Shown here: positions 1-10,607 of the stretch, piece after piece
How positions within the stretch are numbered: the first letter of the stretch is position 1
Layout: the number at the start of each line of letters is the position of its first letter
Assembly (NCBI GenBank): GCA_001910725.1
Contig: MJGA01000027.1
Span: 124,001-188,000 of the forward strand
Direction of reading: 5' to 3'
Source of the DNA: Phanerodontia chrysosporium
Lineage: Eukaryota > Basidiomycota > Agaricomycetes > Polyporales > Phanerochaetaceae
Length of the DNA stretch: 64,000 bases
Notes under the pieces: generated by a model
The model's database searches: none
Seen by the model: the letters and a program-made list of their open reading frames with translations, nothing else
Told to the model about the DNA's origin: nothing
Made by a program: the position numbers and the translations under genes

Positions 1-1563
1 AATGACTCGTACAAAGTTGCTCCCGTGCACATCCCAAACCTGATTGTTCCACCGCGTCAGGCACGGCTATGCACAGCTGCGCTGAAGAACGTACCTCCAT
101 GACCAGCTCGCTACCAAGAGATGGCCACCGCAGCTGCGTCGTCTCGCCGAGACCGAGCGCAGAAATAAGCCGGATCATCGTGCCGTCGTGGCCGACGTAG
201 AACCGCAGCTTGAACGTCTCACCTCCAGAGCGGAACAGCTCCATGTTCTGCGCGAGCTCCTGCAGGAAGACGCCCGCGGTCAGTTGGTTGTATGTAGTCG
301 CGTTCTGGGCGTTGCTCCAGATGTAGCTGGTGCAAGAGAAGGTGAAATATTGCGCAAAGAAGTCAAACGATATGCGCACTTGTACTCAAAGTCACCGATA
401 GAGAAAACTGTACGCGCGTCTTGGTTGGTGACACATTGTCCTGTCGTCGTATTGCAGGGAAGTGGATGACCATTACAGGTTCTTGAAGTAAATGTGTCAA
501 AGAAATGGTCGTCTGAAGGGGCTGATATGAGCTCTGGGTCATGATACAGCAGTTATCACCTACACCATACAGCCCAATCCGACAGGCCTGCGGTACCTAA
601 CATGGCGTCTAGCCGCGTCTTCAGGTCCATATTCTCCTGAAGATGGTTAGTCCACGCGGGAACAGATTGGAAGGCGTTCCGAATATTTCCGGCTTTGTTG
701 CATGGGTAGTTTGGCGGGATGGAGTCGATCTACAAGGCAGTCAGTGATCCATGTCAGGTCACTTTCCTCGAACACAACTCACCGGCGAAGGCTGAGTCGT
801 GACGGGGAAAGACTTGGTCGCCATCGACTTGTCAAAGCCGACCAGAAGACCGCTCGCGACCTGCATGGTACGTGTCTCGACCGAGGTGCGCATGAAAATA
901 TCCTTTTCGTTCACCGAGTGCAGGAAGCCGAGCTTCTTGCTGTACACCGACCAAAAGTCCTAGGGCACGTCAGCGTTCGTCCCGCAAAGCGTGTGAGCAG
1001 GACGATCACCTCACCATGCTTGACGGCGTCCTCGAGCCCGCCACGGGTGAGCTGGCCTTCGTCGCAAGTGCCGTTCCAAATCGTGCTCAGGAAGGGGTGC
1101 CAAGGCGGGATGTCCGTCTCGTGGAAAACCTGTGCAGCGCCAGGGCCTCCAAAGTTGAACTGTTGGAAGTCGCTGCAGTCCCAGGGGGTATTGAGGACGT
1201 TCTCCTGAGGATATAGGTTGTCCGGCGTCCTCTAATCTTGGTGTCAATTCACATATTGGCATACACGTAGTCGCGACGACATACTTTGTGATGCCGCATA
1301 ACCGTGTTGAGGTACACCAGCTTCGCGCCAGAGACGTTTGGGTTCGTGTAATGCGCGGCGTTGACATGAGGCGCGTTGCAGTAGTTGTACGTGTCCCAAG
1401 GAAGGTCTGCAGGTGTCTGTGACGTGTTATACACGCCGGTGACTGATGCAAGCTCCGTCTGGTTCGTCAAGATGGTCCCTACGACGGACGGCCGCTGGTC
1501 CTGAGCTGTGGCATGCGACGCCCAGAGTGCGGAAAGTCCAAGGAGGGAGTACTTCCAGGTCAT
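1..1563 (-). CDS. Secreted histidine acid phosphatase (partial, 3' end outside window)
   Basis: Histidine acid phosphatase / phytase-like member of histidine phosphatase clade 2, which hydrolyses phosphomonoesters through a phosphohistidine. The ATG at 1563 starts a signal peptide (MTWKYSLLGLSALWASHATA), and a TATAAA lies about 40 bases upstream, which favours it over in-frame ATGs at 1590 and 1812. Exon 1 (1285-1563) ends in MRHHK; after a 53-nt intron (1232-1284) exon 2 continues RTPDNLYPQ. Together they give the nucleophile motif RHHKRTP, with His where the canonical RHGxRxP has Gly. The acid/base motif GHDGTM is encoded near 180-190, so the fold is complete up to the window edge. Further exons lie at about 759-959, 570-735 and 1-530. 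Secretion is inferred from the signal peptide; the substrate (phytate or other ester) cannot be told. Confidence 0.88.
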
Positions 1564-1603
1564 CTCGAGGGTAGTTTGCCATAGTCCCATTTCCCCGAGG
1601 GGC

Positions 1604-1609
1604 TTTATA
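1604..1609 (-). promoter_or_regulatory. TATA box of the histidine acid phosphatase gene
   Basis: TATAAA on the minus strand, 41 bases upstream of the ATG at 1563. The spacing suits a short leader and helps choose that start codon. Confidence 0.6.
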
Positions 1610-2187
1610 GGCGATTCTGGCTGGACGAACGTGCGTTTGGCCACCAGACCGTGTTTGTCGCGTAGCGGACCGCGGAGCACGCTGCTGTAAGATGGAAGAA
1701 GCGAAGGAAGGGTCACGACGCGATGAGGACCGTACGTGGGAAAGAAATGCCCGCCGGGAGAACGCCCATGTCCCGAGGCGTAATGAGCGGTGGGCAATGG
1801 ACGACTTGACATGAACGTTCAGGAGTATAAATAGATGACAATATTGCACAGAACTGGTTCAAGGCAACGTTCATGCTCCGGACGAGCAGCAGTGCCGCTT
1901 GATAGCCTAGATGTCAGGATGTACCGGGTTTCACGGATTCTGCGGTGGAAATGGCGATCGGATGGCAAAGCACACGGTCATGCAAACTGTTTGGTCTATA
2001 AACTGGTATGTCATTGACAGTCTACGCGTGCAAGAAGACAGCAGGGCGCGTTGGCACGTGGGTTCGACCTTCTTGTTGCGATGACCGGAAAAGACTATAC
2101 GTGGGGAAAGTACGTCAACGTCGCATAAGATATCCCAAGCGCATTCACACTCACGTGCCGAAGGTGCAACAGTCCAGGTGGATATAT
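1610..2187. other. Intergenic, no gene seen
   Basis: Lies between the phosphatase promoter and the QCR6 stop codon. Open frames here are short, without family motifs or splice signals. It should hold the phosphatase upstream region and the QCR6 3' UTR. Confidence 0.6.
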
Positions 2188-2823
2188 TTACTTGAGCTTG
2201 GCGAACAGTTTTGGTGCGGTGCAGTTCTGTAATACCACGTAGTGAGCCAAGCAAGGGAAGCGTAGAACTTGAGTAACACACGTCGACGCAATGCATCATA
2301 CTAGACAAACCAGTGTCAGGATAAACATATGCAGAGAGACTAGCATACTTACTGGTCTGCAAATAGGACGGGATGGTAGGTACAGCTGGTCAGGACACAG
2401 ACAGTGGTTGAAGTGAAGACACGTACAGCTAAAATGCAAACGTCAGCACAGTGTTATGTAGATCCTCTGTGGTGAACTTACAACTCCTCAATGCAGTTCT
2501 CGCCGTGGAAGCCCTTGCCGGCGTTGACACGCTCCTCGCACTGCTGGAAGTGCTTGGTGGCAGCGGCGCACTTGGCGGACTGAGCGCACTCCTCGCGGAT
2601 GGCAGGAAGAACCTAGTATTCCATGCAGTCAGCAGGACCGCTGTCGGGAATAAACCAGGATGCGCACATCCTCGGGCTCCTCCTCCTCTTCCTCCTCAGC
2701 CGCGGGCTCCTCCTCGGCGGGCTCCTCAGCAGGGGCCTCCTCCTGCTTCTTCTCCTCCTTCTCCTCAGGGGCGTCGGCGTGGACGGTGGGCAGGAAAGAC
2801 GAGAAGAACGACGAGAGGCTCAT
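2188..2823 (-). CDS. QCR6: Cytochrome bc1 complex hinge subunit QCR6, with two microexons
   Basis: Acidic hinge protein of respiratory complex III (inner mitochondrial membrane) that helps cytochrome c dock on cytochrome c1. The N-terminal half is almost all Glu/Ala/Pro, followed by the conserved cysteine region (EECAQSAKC, FQQCEERV, HGENCIEEF) and the C-terminal NCTAPKLFAKLK. I reconstruct six exons: 2668-2823, 2482-2612, 2427-2428 (2 nt), 2353-2356 (4 nt), 2282-2300 and 2188-2226, totalling 351 nt for 116 residues. Every intron is GT-AG and 52-70 nt long. The microexons supply Tyr-His in EEFYHMMHCVD, where fungal QCR6 proteins normally have an aromatic residue and His. Skipping both keeps frame but loses these residues and implies a 181-nt intron. 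It diverges from DIS3 across 197 bases. Confidence 0.9.
2353..2428 (-). other. QCR6 microexons (2 nt at 2427-2428, 4 nt at 2353-2356)
   Basis: The first reads TTTTAG|CT|GTACGT and the second TTTGCAG|ACCA|GTAAGT on the minus strand. A second possible CT cassette (CAG|CT|GTACCT) lies at 2384-2385 inside the intron between them; using it instead gives the same mRNA, while using both would break the frame. Confidence 0.7.
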
Positions 2824-3020
2824 GGTGAACGTTGACAGAACGGCTCGAGATGGTTGGACGGAAGAACGCGGTATGCACCTCATTTCCAGGGTTAGGGGCA
2901 ATCTGATCGGAGAGGAAAACCCTAACCCGAAGATTCGGCTGCAGAGCTCGTCTTGGTCGCTTGCTTCTCTGCGGCCATTTCCTCTGACCCTCTCGCCATC
3001 TCGCCCGTTGACCATCGCAG
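2824..3020. promoter_or_regulatory. Divergent QCR6 / DIS3 promoter region
   Basis: Only 197 bases separate the ATG of QCR6 (minus) from the ATG of DIS3 (plus), so both promoters must sit here or overlap the genes. No clear TATA box is seen, as is common for housekeeping genes. Confidence 0.5.
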
Positions 3021-6000
3021 ATGGTCGAAATTACGATCAGAAAGAGGCCGCGTGCCGACGCTGTCATTACGCAGCGCAAATTCTTTAAGAAAACAGCGCG
3101 GGGAAAGGTCATCAAAGGTGCGCCGTGAATGGTCTTGGGTTAGAGCCTAGTCGGCTGAACGCATACCTCAGTCCTAAGAGAGCGATATTTGCGTGACGAT
3201 GTCAGCTGCGGCATACACAGCTGTCGTGAATGTGCCTCTATAGCAGAGTCATCACCCACGCTTCCTTCCTCTGGGTCGCTTGAGCATTCAAGCTTCCCGA
3301 ATGGACACTTTGTGCTACCCGACACGAATGTCTTCCTTGCTCAGGTATGCTCTACCAATATGCCTCGCTGCTGCCCAACCTCTGTTTCTGTGCCGAAGAC
3401 CTGATCGTCTTCAGCCGGCGTCCACGAATTCGGAGCTCATGTATGCGCGTAGATGGACCTAATCGAATCGAATTTATTCACTCCTCCAATCATCGTCCTG
3501 CAAACCGTCATGGAAGAAGTTCGCCATCGCTCGCTGCCGTTATACAACCGCTTGAAGTCGCTGCTGAAAGCGGACGACAAGCAGACATGGGTCTTCTACA
3601 ACGAGTTCCGCTCGTGCGTGCTCATATACAGTGTCTACGAGTCCTCTTACTGAGCTACCTCCAGAGAGACCGCTGTGGTTCGTGAAGAGGACGAGTCGCC
3701 CAATGATAGGAACGACCGAGGTGCGAGAAAATACACTTGTGATTGTCAACTCAGCTCACATAGTCGTCAGGCATTCGGAAGGCGACGTCGTGGTATAACA
3801 CGCATATCTCGCTGTCCAGACCACCCATCCGCGGTCAAGCAAAGCCAACGCTTCCGGACGTTGTACTCCTCACAGATGACGCTGCGAACCGCCAAAAGGC
3901 TGAGAAAGAAGGCATCAGATGCATGTCGGGTACGCATACATGCGGCACCTTTTGCTCCTTTGCATGCTGAATAGAGATATCTAGTCCGGAGCTACGTCGA
4001 GGGTGCCAAAGAGTCTAGCAAACTTCTCGATCTCCTGTCCGCGGTTGGTTCGGATGACATTGAACCGACGAAGGCCGTTGCAGCCAGGCAAGCACTCTAC
4101 CCAGAGGTGAGTCTCGGACGTAGCCTCTTCTACCAGAAATTAACCGTGTCGTTCTCTAGTATCTACCCATGGCTACCCTCGTCGCTGGTGTCAAAGCTGG
4201 ACAATTGCACCAGGGACACTTCAACGCTAACCCGTACAACTATCTGGAGGTAAGTGCCATCATATGTCGATAAATGCGTTGTTTGACAGGTTTTCAGGGC
4301 AGTGTTCCCGTCCCTGCGTTCGACAAACCTGTTCTGCTCATCGGACGTGAGAACATGAACCGCGCTATCCAAGGGGATGTTGTCGCCGTCGAAGTTTTCC
4401 CTGAGTCTGAATGGAAGGCCCCGGCGGATGAGGTGGTTGACCAAGAGAGCAAGTGATTCTTTTTTCTCTATCGCGACTTGCACGCTGACGTATGTTATAC
4501 AGCGACCCTTAAGAATGACGATGCCGATGAGTCCGAGGAAGAAGGCGACGACCTGGAGGCTGTCAGGGAAGCCAAGGTCCTCCGGGCCGAGCAGGCGAAG
4601 CGGGCTGCCGCGGAACGACAACCGACCGGCCGGGTTGTCGGCATCATCAAGAGGAACTGGCGATCGTATGTAACCAGGGTTCTACTCTGAGCCACCATCT
4701 CACAGCGGTACCCACAGCTATGTGTGCCACATCGACGCCACCTCGCTGACGTCCTCGCACGAGACGTCTCTTTCGCAGCAGACGGTGTTCGCGACGCCCG
4801 TCTCGCGCGCGCTGCCGCGCATTCGCCTGCGGACGCGCCAGGCGCCGGCGCTGCTCGGGCAAAAGATCCTAGTGACGATCGACCGCTGGGAGAGCACGTC
4901 GCGGTACCCAGAGGGGCACTTTGTGCGCGCGCTCGGGAAGGTCGAGAGCAAGGAGGCGGAGCAGGAGAGCCTGCTCCTCGAGTTCGACGTGCCGTACCGC
5001 CCGTTTGGCAAGGCGATCCTCGACTGCCTGCCGCCCGAGGGCGACGCGTGGGTCGTTCCGCCGAAGAGCGACACGCACCCCGAGTGGCGCGACCGCGAGG
5101 ACCTGCGCGACCTCCTCATCTGCAGCATCGACCCGCCTGGCTGTCAGGATATCGATGATGCCCTCCATGCGCGCCCGCTTCCGAACGGCAACATCGAGGC
5201 TGGCGTCCGTGAGTGGACCGGACGTGCCTTTTGTTTGGGTTGAGCTGACGGTCTTCTAGACATTGCCGACGTCTCGCGTTTCGTGCACCCCGACACTCCG
5301 ATGGACAGCGAAGCTGCTGCGCGCGGCACCACCGTTTACCTGGTCGACAAGCGCATCGACATGCTGCCCGCGCTTCTCGGCACCAACTTGTGTTCGCTTC
5401 GGCCGTTTGTCGAGCGGCTGGCGTTCTCTGTTATTTGGGTGGGATCGACCCGTATTTTTCCACGCTGGGCACTGTCTCATGCTGTTATACAGGAAATGAC
5501 CCCTGAGGCGGAGATTGTCAACGTTCGCTTCACAAAGTCCGTGATTGCATCCAAGCAGGCGTTCACGTATGAAGAGGCCCAGATCCGGAAGGACGACCCG
5601 TACGAACTTGATGTCATCCTCGTGCCATCGTCTGCTGAACAACTCTGTGCAGAAATCAGAACGACGAGTTGACGAAGAGTATCCGGCTGCTGAACAGCCT
5701 CGCCATAAAGCTCAAGGCAGCGCGTATGGCCGCCGGCGCTCTAAACTTGGCGTCGCCTGAAGTGAAGATCCAGCTGGACAGCTCTGAGTCGTCCGATCCC
5801 ATCGACGTGGAGCAGAAGGAGCTGCGCGAGACGAACAGCCTCGTCGAAGAGTTCATGCTGCTCGCCAACATCAGCGTCGCACGCAAGATCCAAGAGACGT
5901 TCCCGCAAACGGCAGTGCTCAGGTACGCGTAATCGCTGACTCCTATGATGTGTGGTTGGCTCAAGGAGATTAGACGGCACTTGCCGCCGCCGCGGACGAA

Positions 6001-6907
6001 CTTCGAGAAGCTCCAGGACATCCTGAAGAAGCGCAAAGGCCTGTCGCTGGACGTCTCGAGCTCGGGCGCACTCGCGGCGTCCCTCGACCAGTGCATCGTG
6101 CGTTATCGTCGCCTGTTTTGCCCCGACGACGCTCTGACCGCTGTTGCGTACAGGACCCGTCGGAGCCTGCCTTCAACACCCTTGTCCGCATCATGGCGAC
6201 CCGCTGCATGTTGTCTGCGGAGTACTTCTGCTCCGGCAGCGTCGCACGGGACACGTTCGGGCACTACGGCCTGGCGTCGCCCATCTACACACACTTTACG
6301 TCGCCGATTCGGCGCTACGCAGGTGCGTATCGGCGCGACACGATGTGCTGCTGTACCCCGCTAACGCCGTGGCAGACGTCCTGGCGCACCGGCAGCTCGC
6401 GGCGGCGATTGGGTATACGCCGCTGCACCCGAGCCTGCACTCGAAGGCGCACGTCGAGCGCGTGCTCGAAGTCGTGAACAAGCGGCATCGGATGGCGCAG
6501 ATGGCGAGCCGGGCGAGCGTCGAGTTCTACGTTGGGCTCGCGCTCAAGGCGCGCAGCGCGAAAGAGACCGTCGTCGAGGACGCGTTCGTCATTCGCGTGT
6601 TCCGGAACGGCATCGGCGTGTTCGTCTCGAAGTAGGTGTCGTGCTGCTACCCGTTTTGTGCGCTGGTTGCTGACGCCGCGTTTGGTGCAGGCTCGGGCTC
6701 GAGGGCCTCGTGATGTTCAAGCGCGAGACGAGCTTCGACGCGGAGAATTATCGCATCACCGTCCCCGCAGCGGATGGCGAGGCGACGATCTCGGTGTTCG
6801 ACAAGGTGCGCGTGCAGATCGAGGTTGAGAAGGACCGCAACACGCAGCGCGGCAAGGTCAAGATGACGCTCGTCGGGCCCGTCGACCTCCGCGAGCTCTC
6901 TGCGTAG
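3021..6907 (+). CDS. DIS3: Exosome catalytic subunit DIS3/RRP44 (RNase II family)
   Basis: Catalytic subunit of the RNA exosome: a 3'-5' exonuclease with a PIN endonuclease. The ATG at 3021 opens [20 protein letters not shown], followed by the DIS3-typical KKTARGKV. After intron 1 come YLRDDVSCG and a cysteine cluster (CGIHSCREC), then PIN motifs with their acidic residues: [17 protein letters not shown] and LLTDDAANR. Cold-shock/OB domains follow to about 4.9 kb. The RNB domain has the catalytic cluster [10 protein letters not shown] at about 5140-5170 with all its aspartates, and [13 protein letters not shown] further on. The protein ends in an S1-like domain ([12 protein letters not shown]). 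About a dozen short introns were joined by eye. Both active sites look complete, and the length fits the roughly 950-1000 residue family. Confidence 0.93.
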
Positions 6908-7745
6908 GCGGGCGCAGGCTGCAGCCACGCGGCCGCGGTTGCGGTTGGGAGGGGCGAGTCGCCGACCGGCCGGACGCGCGGCTGCGGAGGCACCGAACAC
7001 GAGCTCAAGCCCCAGATGCGACAAAAGAGAGTACTAGAGGCGAGGCGTATTTGAAACCGCTGGGAAGGTTGTGCGATGAGACGATTGGGACGACCGCCGC
7101 TGCCGACATCGGCCGGCGGTGGGTTTTGACGGCGTGTGCGTGCACTGTACCCGGTAAGAGGCCCTAGATCCTGCCCCTCTGTCGAATACACCGTCGTTTG
7201 CGCGATACGCTCCTTTCGGACCTCCGTCAAGAGCTGCTGCGCGAGACCTGCCTACCCCGTTATCTCACTTCTTTTGCTTTGTGGAAGTTCTCCTTCGTGC
7301 TGTGTCTCCTACAACGTCTCACCACCGAGGATGCGCTCGTCTGGCTCGGCTAGGACTTATCCAGGCAATGCGAATTACCGCGTCCGCAACCACTGCTGTC
7401 ACATGTCGATCTTACATCGCAAAGTTGACGATCTTGAATGACTGTGCTGCTCGCCGACCCAAAGGCACACTTTACCTCCACCCGCGTGCGGACAGGCTGG
7501 GCTTGTTCATCACTCAGGAGGGAAGATGTTTTGCCGTTGATCAATCGCTGTGACCTCGAACAAAGCACGCATGTATATACATCCTGTGTTCTATACGTGC
7601 ACTCCTAAATACCTGGCAAAATGGAAGGAAAGAGATGCCGATGTCCATCCTGGCCGTGACGAGTAGCTGCTCGCAACCACTTCGGCCACAACGAACCCCA
7701 GAAAGCCACACGGGACCGCTGACGTTGTTGTTACAATCATCTAAA
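6908..7745. other. Intergenic, 3' UTRs; short segment shared with 18.74 kb
   Basis: Lies between the converging ends of DIS3 and the F-box-like gene. No gene is supported. Positions 7400-7440 closely match, on the opposite strand, 18735-18779 downstream of the truncated paralogue. Confidence 0.55.
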
Positions 7746-9285
7746 TTAGATTCGCTCACAAACAATGCTCATTATTGCATCTGAGACCTCTCTGCCCTGC
7801 TCCGAGATTGAACGCACATCGTGGTTCTTGCTAACAATACGCAGGAGCCCTGAAGTTGACAGCTTGTGAAGGGCGTTGGTGAGAATGTCAGTATAAGCCC
7901 TGATGAGGTATTGGTCGTCGGAGCCGTACACGAGCCGGAAGACGACGTCTGACAGGCCCCTCCAGTCCTGAAGCTGAAGAACGGTCTCCTGAAGCTGATG
8001 CAGCGCTTGGCGGACGCTTTCCTGCTCCAGGTGGTAGTACCCAGGCTTTTGGAACACCCAAGACGTGATCACGATCTGACGAAAACAAGTGTAGGGACTC
8101 TTCTGCAGGCTCGACAGCGTAGGGCAGACCATCTCACGAAGGTCGACGTCGATAGATGCCATATCCACGTTTGTATAGAACGATTGAAGATTGCTGCATC
8201 TCGATAAATTGTACCCTTGTACGCAGGACTGGAACCGTGATCCTAGCCAAGTTCAGAGTCAGCGTTACTAGTCGTTTGGTTGATGATTCACAACACATAC
8301 CTGATCCGATGACCACCACCGGCATACTGGACAGGTATACGAAGTGATGAAGGCGGTGCCCTCTTGTGTTCAGCAGCTTCTGTAAGCTGATGTCCTCCGC
8401 CACGGGAGCGCCGATCTCTAGCGATGTCGGTCCTCGCTCAGAACTCGCTAGGAGTGAAGGAATTGAGGCGCTGCTAGCATCATGGATGTCACTGCCGAGC
8501 CCGATGGAAGTAAAAACAGCCAGGAAGTCGAGCGGCATTCCATTTAGCCTGCTCGAAAAGCGGAGGCGGCCAATATGGCGGAAATGTTGTATAATGCGCT
8601 GTATAGTAGTATCCCGCCCCCTCCATGGCCAACCATTGAATGCGAGTTCTTCTATCGACAGCCGCTGTGGTGGCACTGGAGTTGCTTTCGTCTGTAGAAC
8701 GATGTCCTCGAGGAAGATACGCTTGAGTTGGGGCAGGCATTCGAATATCTCGAATAACACAACGGGGTCCAAAGTATTCTCGGAGTCGAGAGATTGCGGG
8801 ACCGCCTGCAGGGGCATACGCAAACGGAGGCTCCGTGTCGCCAGCGGGGACATACGCAAACGGAGGCTCCGTGTCGCCATCCGGACATGGGGCGCGCCCT
8901 GCAAAAAGTCCAGGAGCATCAGGATCTCCTTCCGAACACGTTCGTGATCCTCAAAATGGCAGGAGCAGTAACAGAGTGCGCAGTTCCGTTTGTGAGAAGC
9001 GTCGACACAAGCTCCATCGATGACTGGACCGTGCGTGAAGATGAGGTCGTGGAAGAGATGGCATATCGCGAGGTCCCTCCATGTTCTTGACACGAGAGCA
9101 CACGTGCTGAGATTTCGCTGGTCCCCTTCGAACCGTCTGTGTCTGTCCCAGTACGATATCTCCTCCGTACGAAGGATGGCAAAGACGTTGTCGAGGATAT
9201 CTCCACAGAGTACTTTCTGGAGTATCCCGGTGCTGGATGAGAACTTCGTGGATAAGGTCGGACTGCCCCCGCGTTCAGCTTCCAT
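7746..9285 (-). CDS. F-box-like protein of unknown target
   Basis: Lineage-specific protein with an F-box-like N-terminus (LSTCALVSRTWRDLAICHLF, about residues 60-80) followed by leucine-rich, LRR-like segments such as LFEIFECLPQLKRIFLEDI. F-box proteins usually bring substrates to SCF ubiquitin ligases; the target here is unknown. Exon 1 is 8302-9285 by splice reading (donor GTATGT at 8300), then a 58-nt intron (8243-8300), then exon 2 down to the stop at 7746. The reading is supported by the paralogue at 17.66-18.56 kb, which has the same intron position and the same exon 2 motifs (NLSRC, LQSFYT, CPTLSSLQ, GLSDVVFRL). A 36-bp in-frame repeat (8815-8879) duplicates ATRSLRLRM. I am sure of the gene and moderately sure of the F-box. 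Confidence 0.75.
8815..8879 (-). repeat. 36-bp in-frame tandem duplication
   Basis: Two copies with a 36-base period beginning CATACGCAAACGG at 8815 and 8851, nearly identical over 29 bases. It encodes a 12-residue repeat rich in Arg and Leu in the F-box-like protein. Confidence 0.85.
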
Positions 9286-10607
9286 TACGCTACGTCTGCA
9301 GCGGCAAACTCGATTGCGATTCTGAAAGAAACTTATGAGATGAGAAAGACGGTACGTATCGAATCACACTTGCAAACAGGTGGCGGTTGCAGTACAAGCG
9401 ACTGTTTGCTAGAAGCGCGGACGCAAGTCTAAACGTGCGAACGATATACACCTTTAACGGCAAGTCGACGGGATCGATAAGATAATGGCTCACGGTATGT
9501 ATCGTCGGAGCGTGGTGAGAGGAGCTATGGTCGCTGAACCAGTCGCACGATCACAGCACTTGCGCTCTAGACCTGTCGTAGGCTGTAGACATCTGTGACC
9601 ATGCCATTCACGTCTCGGTGCGTTCGAGCAATAGCACGCAACGGCTCGATCGATGTCCCCGCACCACCTTCGGACGTCTCTGAAGCTAGGCGTGGATTCT
9701 GCCGTGCTCCGACTGTGCAGTTAGCTGACCCGCTTCTTGCACCGTAATGTGTCTGCCCGATACCGCACGAAAGCCTTTCGGTAGTGCGGCCGCGCAGGAC
9801 CCACGCTCGCAGAAACAAAACTATATCCTGCAGCCAGGAAAGGTGGTGCGACGGAGCTTTCCGATCGTCGTCGGATGCCCAAAATGACAGCATGCGACTT
9901 GAAGTAGAGAGGAACGAGCAATGTGAACGCAAAGGGGGGTGCGGCGCTGAGGCTGCGGCTGCAGCTCTCTCTTGGGACGAACACAGCCAAGCGGGGTTAG
10001 CGTTGGAGGATGACAGCGACGCATGGGGACCGCAGGCGGTCCCGTGCAGTAGAGTGGCATCGACCCGAAGGTAAGGATGTCGTGCCTAACCTTTCCTTGA
10101 CCGGGTTAGCAGAGCTCAGGGTTCAAGAGCATACTCTAAGCTTAGCACGCACGAGGAACGCCGTGCTGAAGTTGCCGCGTGTGCCATGGATGCTCATCTT
10201 GGAATAGCAGACAACCCTGACATAAGCACTGGTAAGCAAGCCGGAGACAGCAACATGACTTTTGCGGTGCCACATCAAGGCACTTCGGAATCCACACGTC
10301 TGATACGAAAGAATATTCCTGAGTACGACTTCTAGGCAGCCATCGAGGCTTTGAATGTTCAATGTCTTCGGGGTAGAGGTATCTCTTTGAAGTTACATGA
10401 CGCGTCCTTCGTGTGCACGGTCGTAGGTGCTTGGGCGCCTGCGAATGTGGACAGTCAGTGCAGTTGACTCACCAATATTCCAGCCAATGGCGTCCGGTCC
10501 ATTTGTTTCGCGTCATCCCAAGACCAACAGCTTGTAAAGGTATCGATATTATTCCCGCGGCGAGACACTAGCATTTTTCAGCGACGAATCTCTATTGTAT
10601 CAACACG
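9286..10607. other. Intergenic, no gene recognised
   Basis: About 1.3 kb between the F-box-like gene start and the QCR2 stop. Frames up to about 120 codons occur on the minus strand (9567-9932) but show no domain, no consistent splice sites and no codon pattern like the neighbours. Confidence 0.5.
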
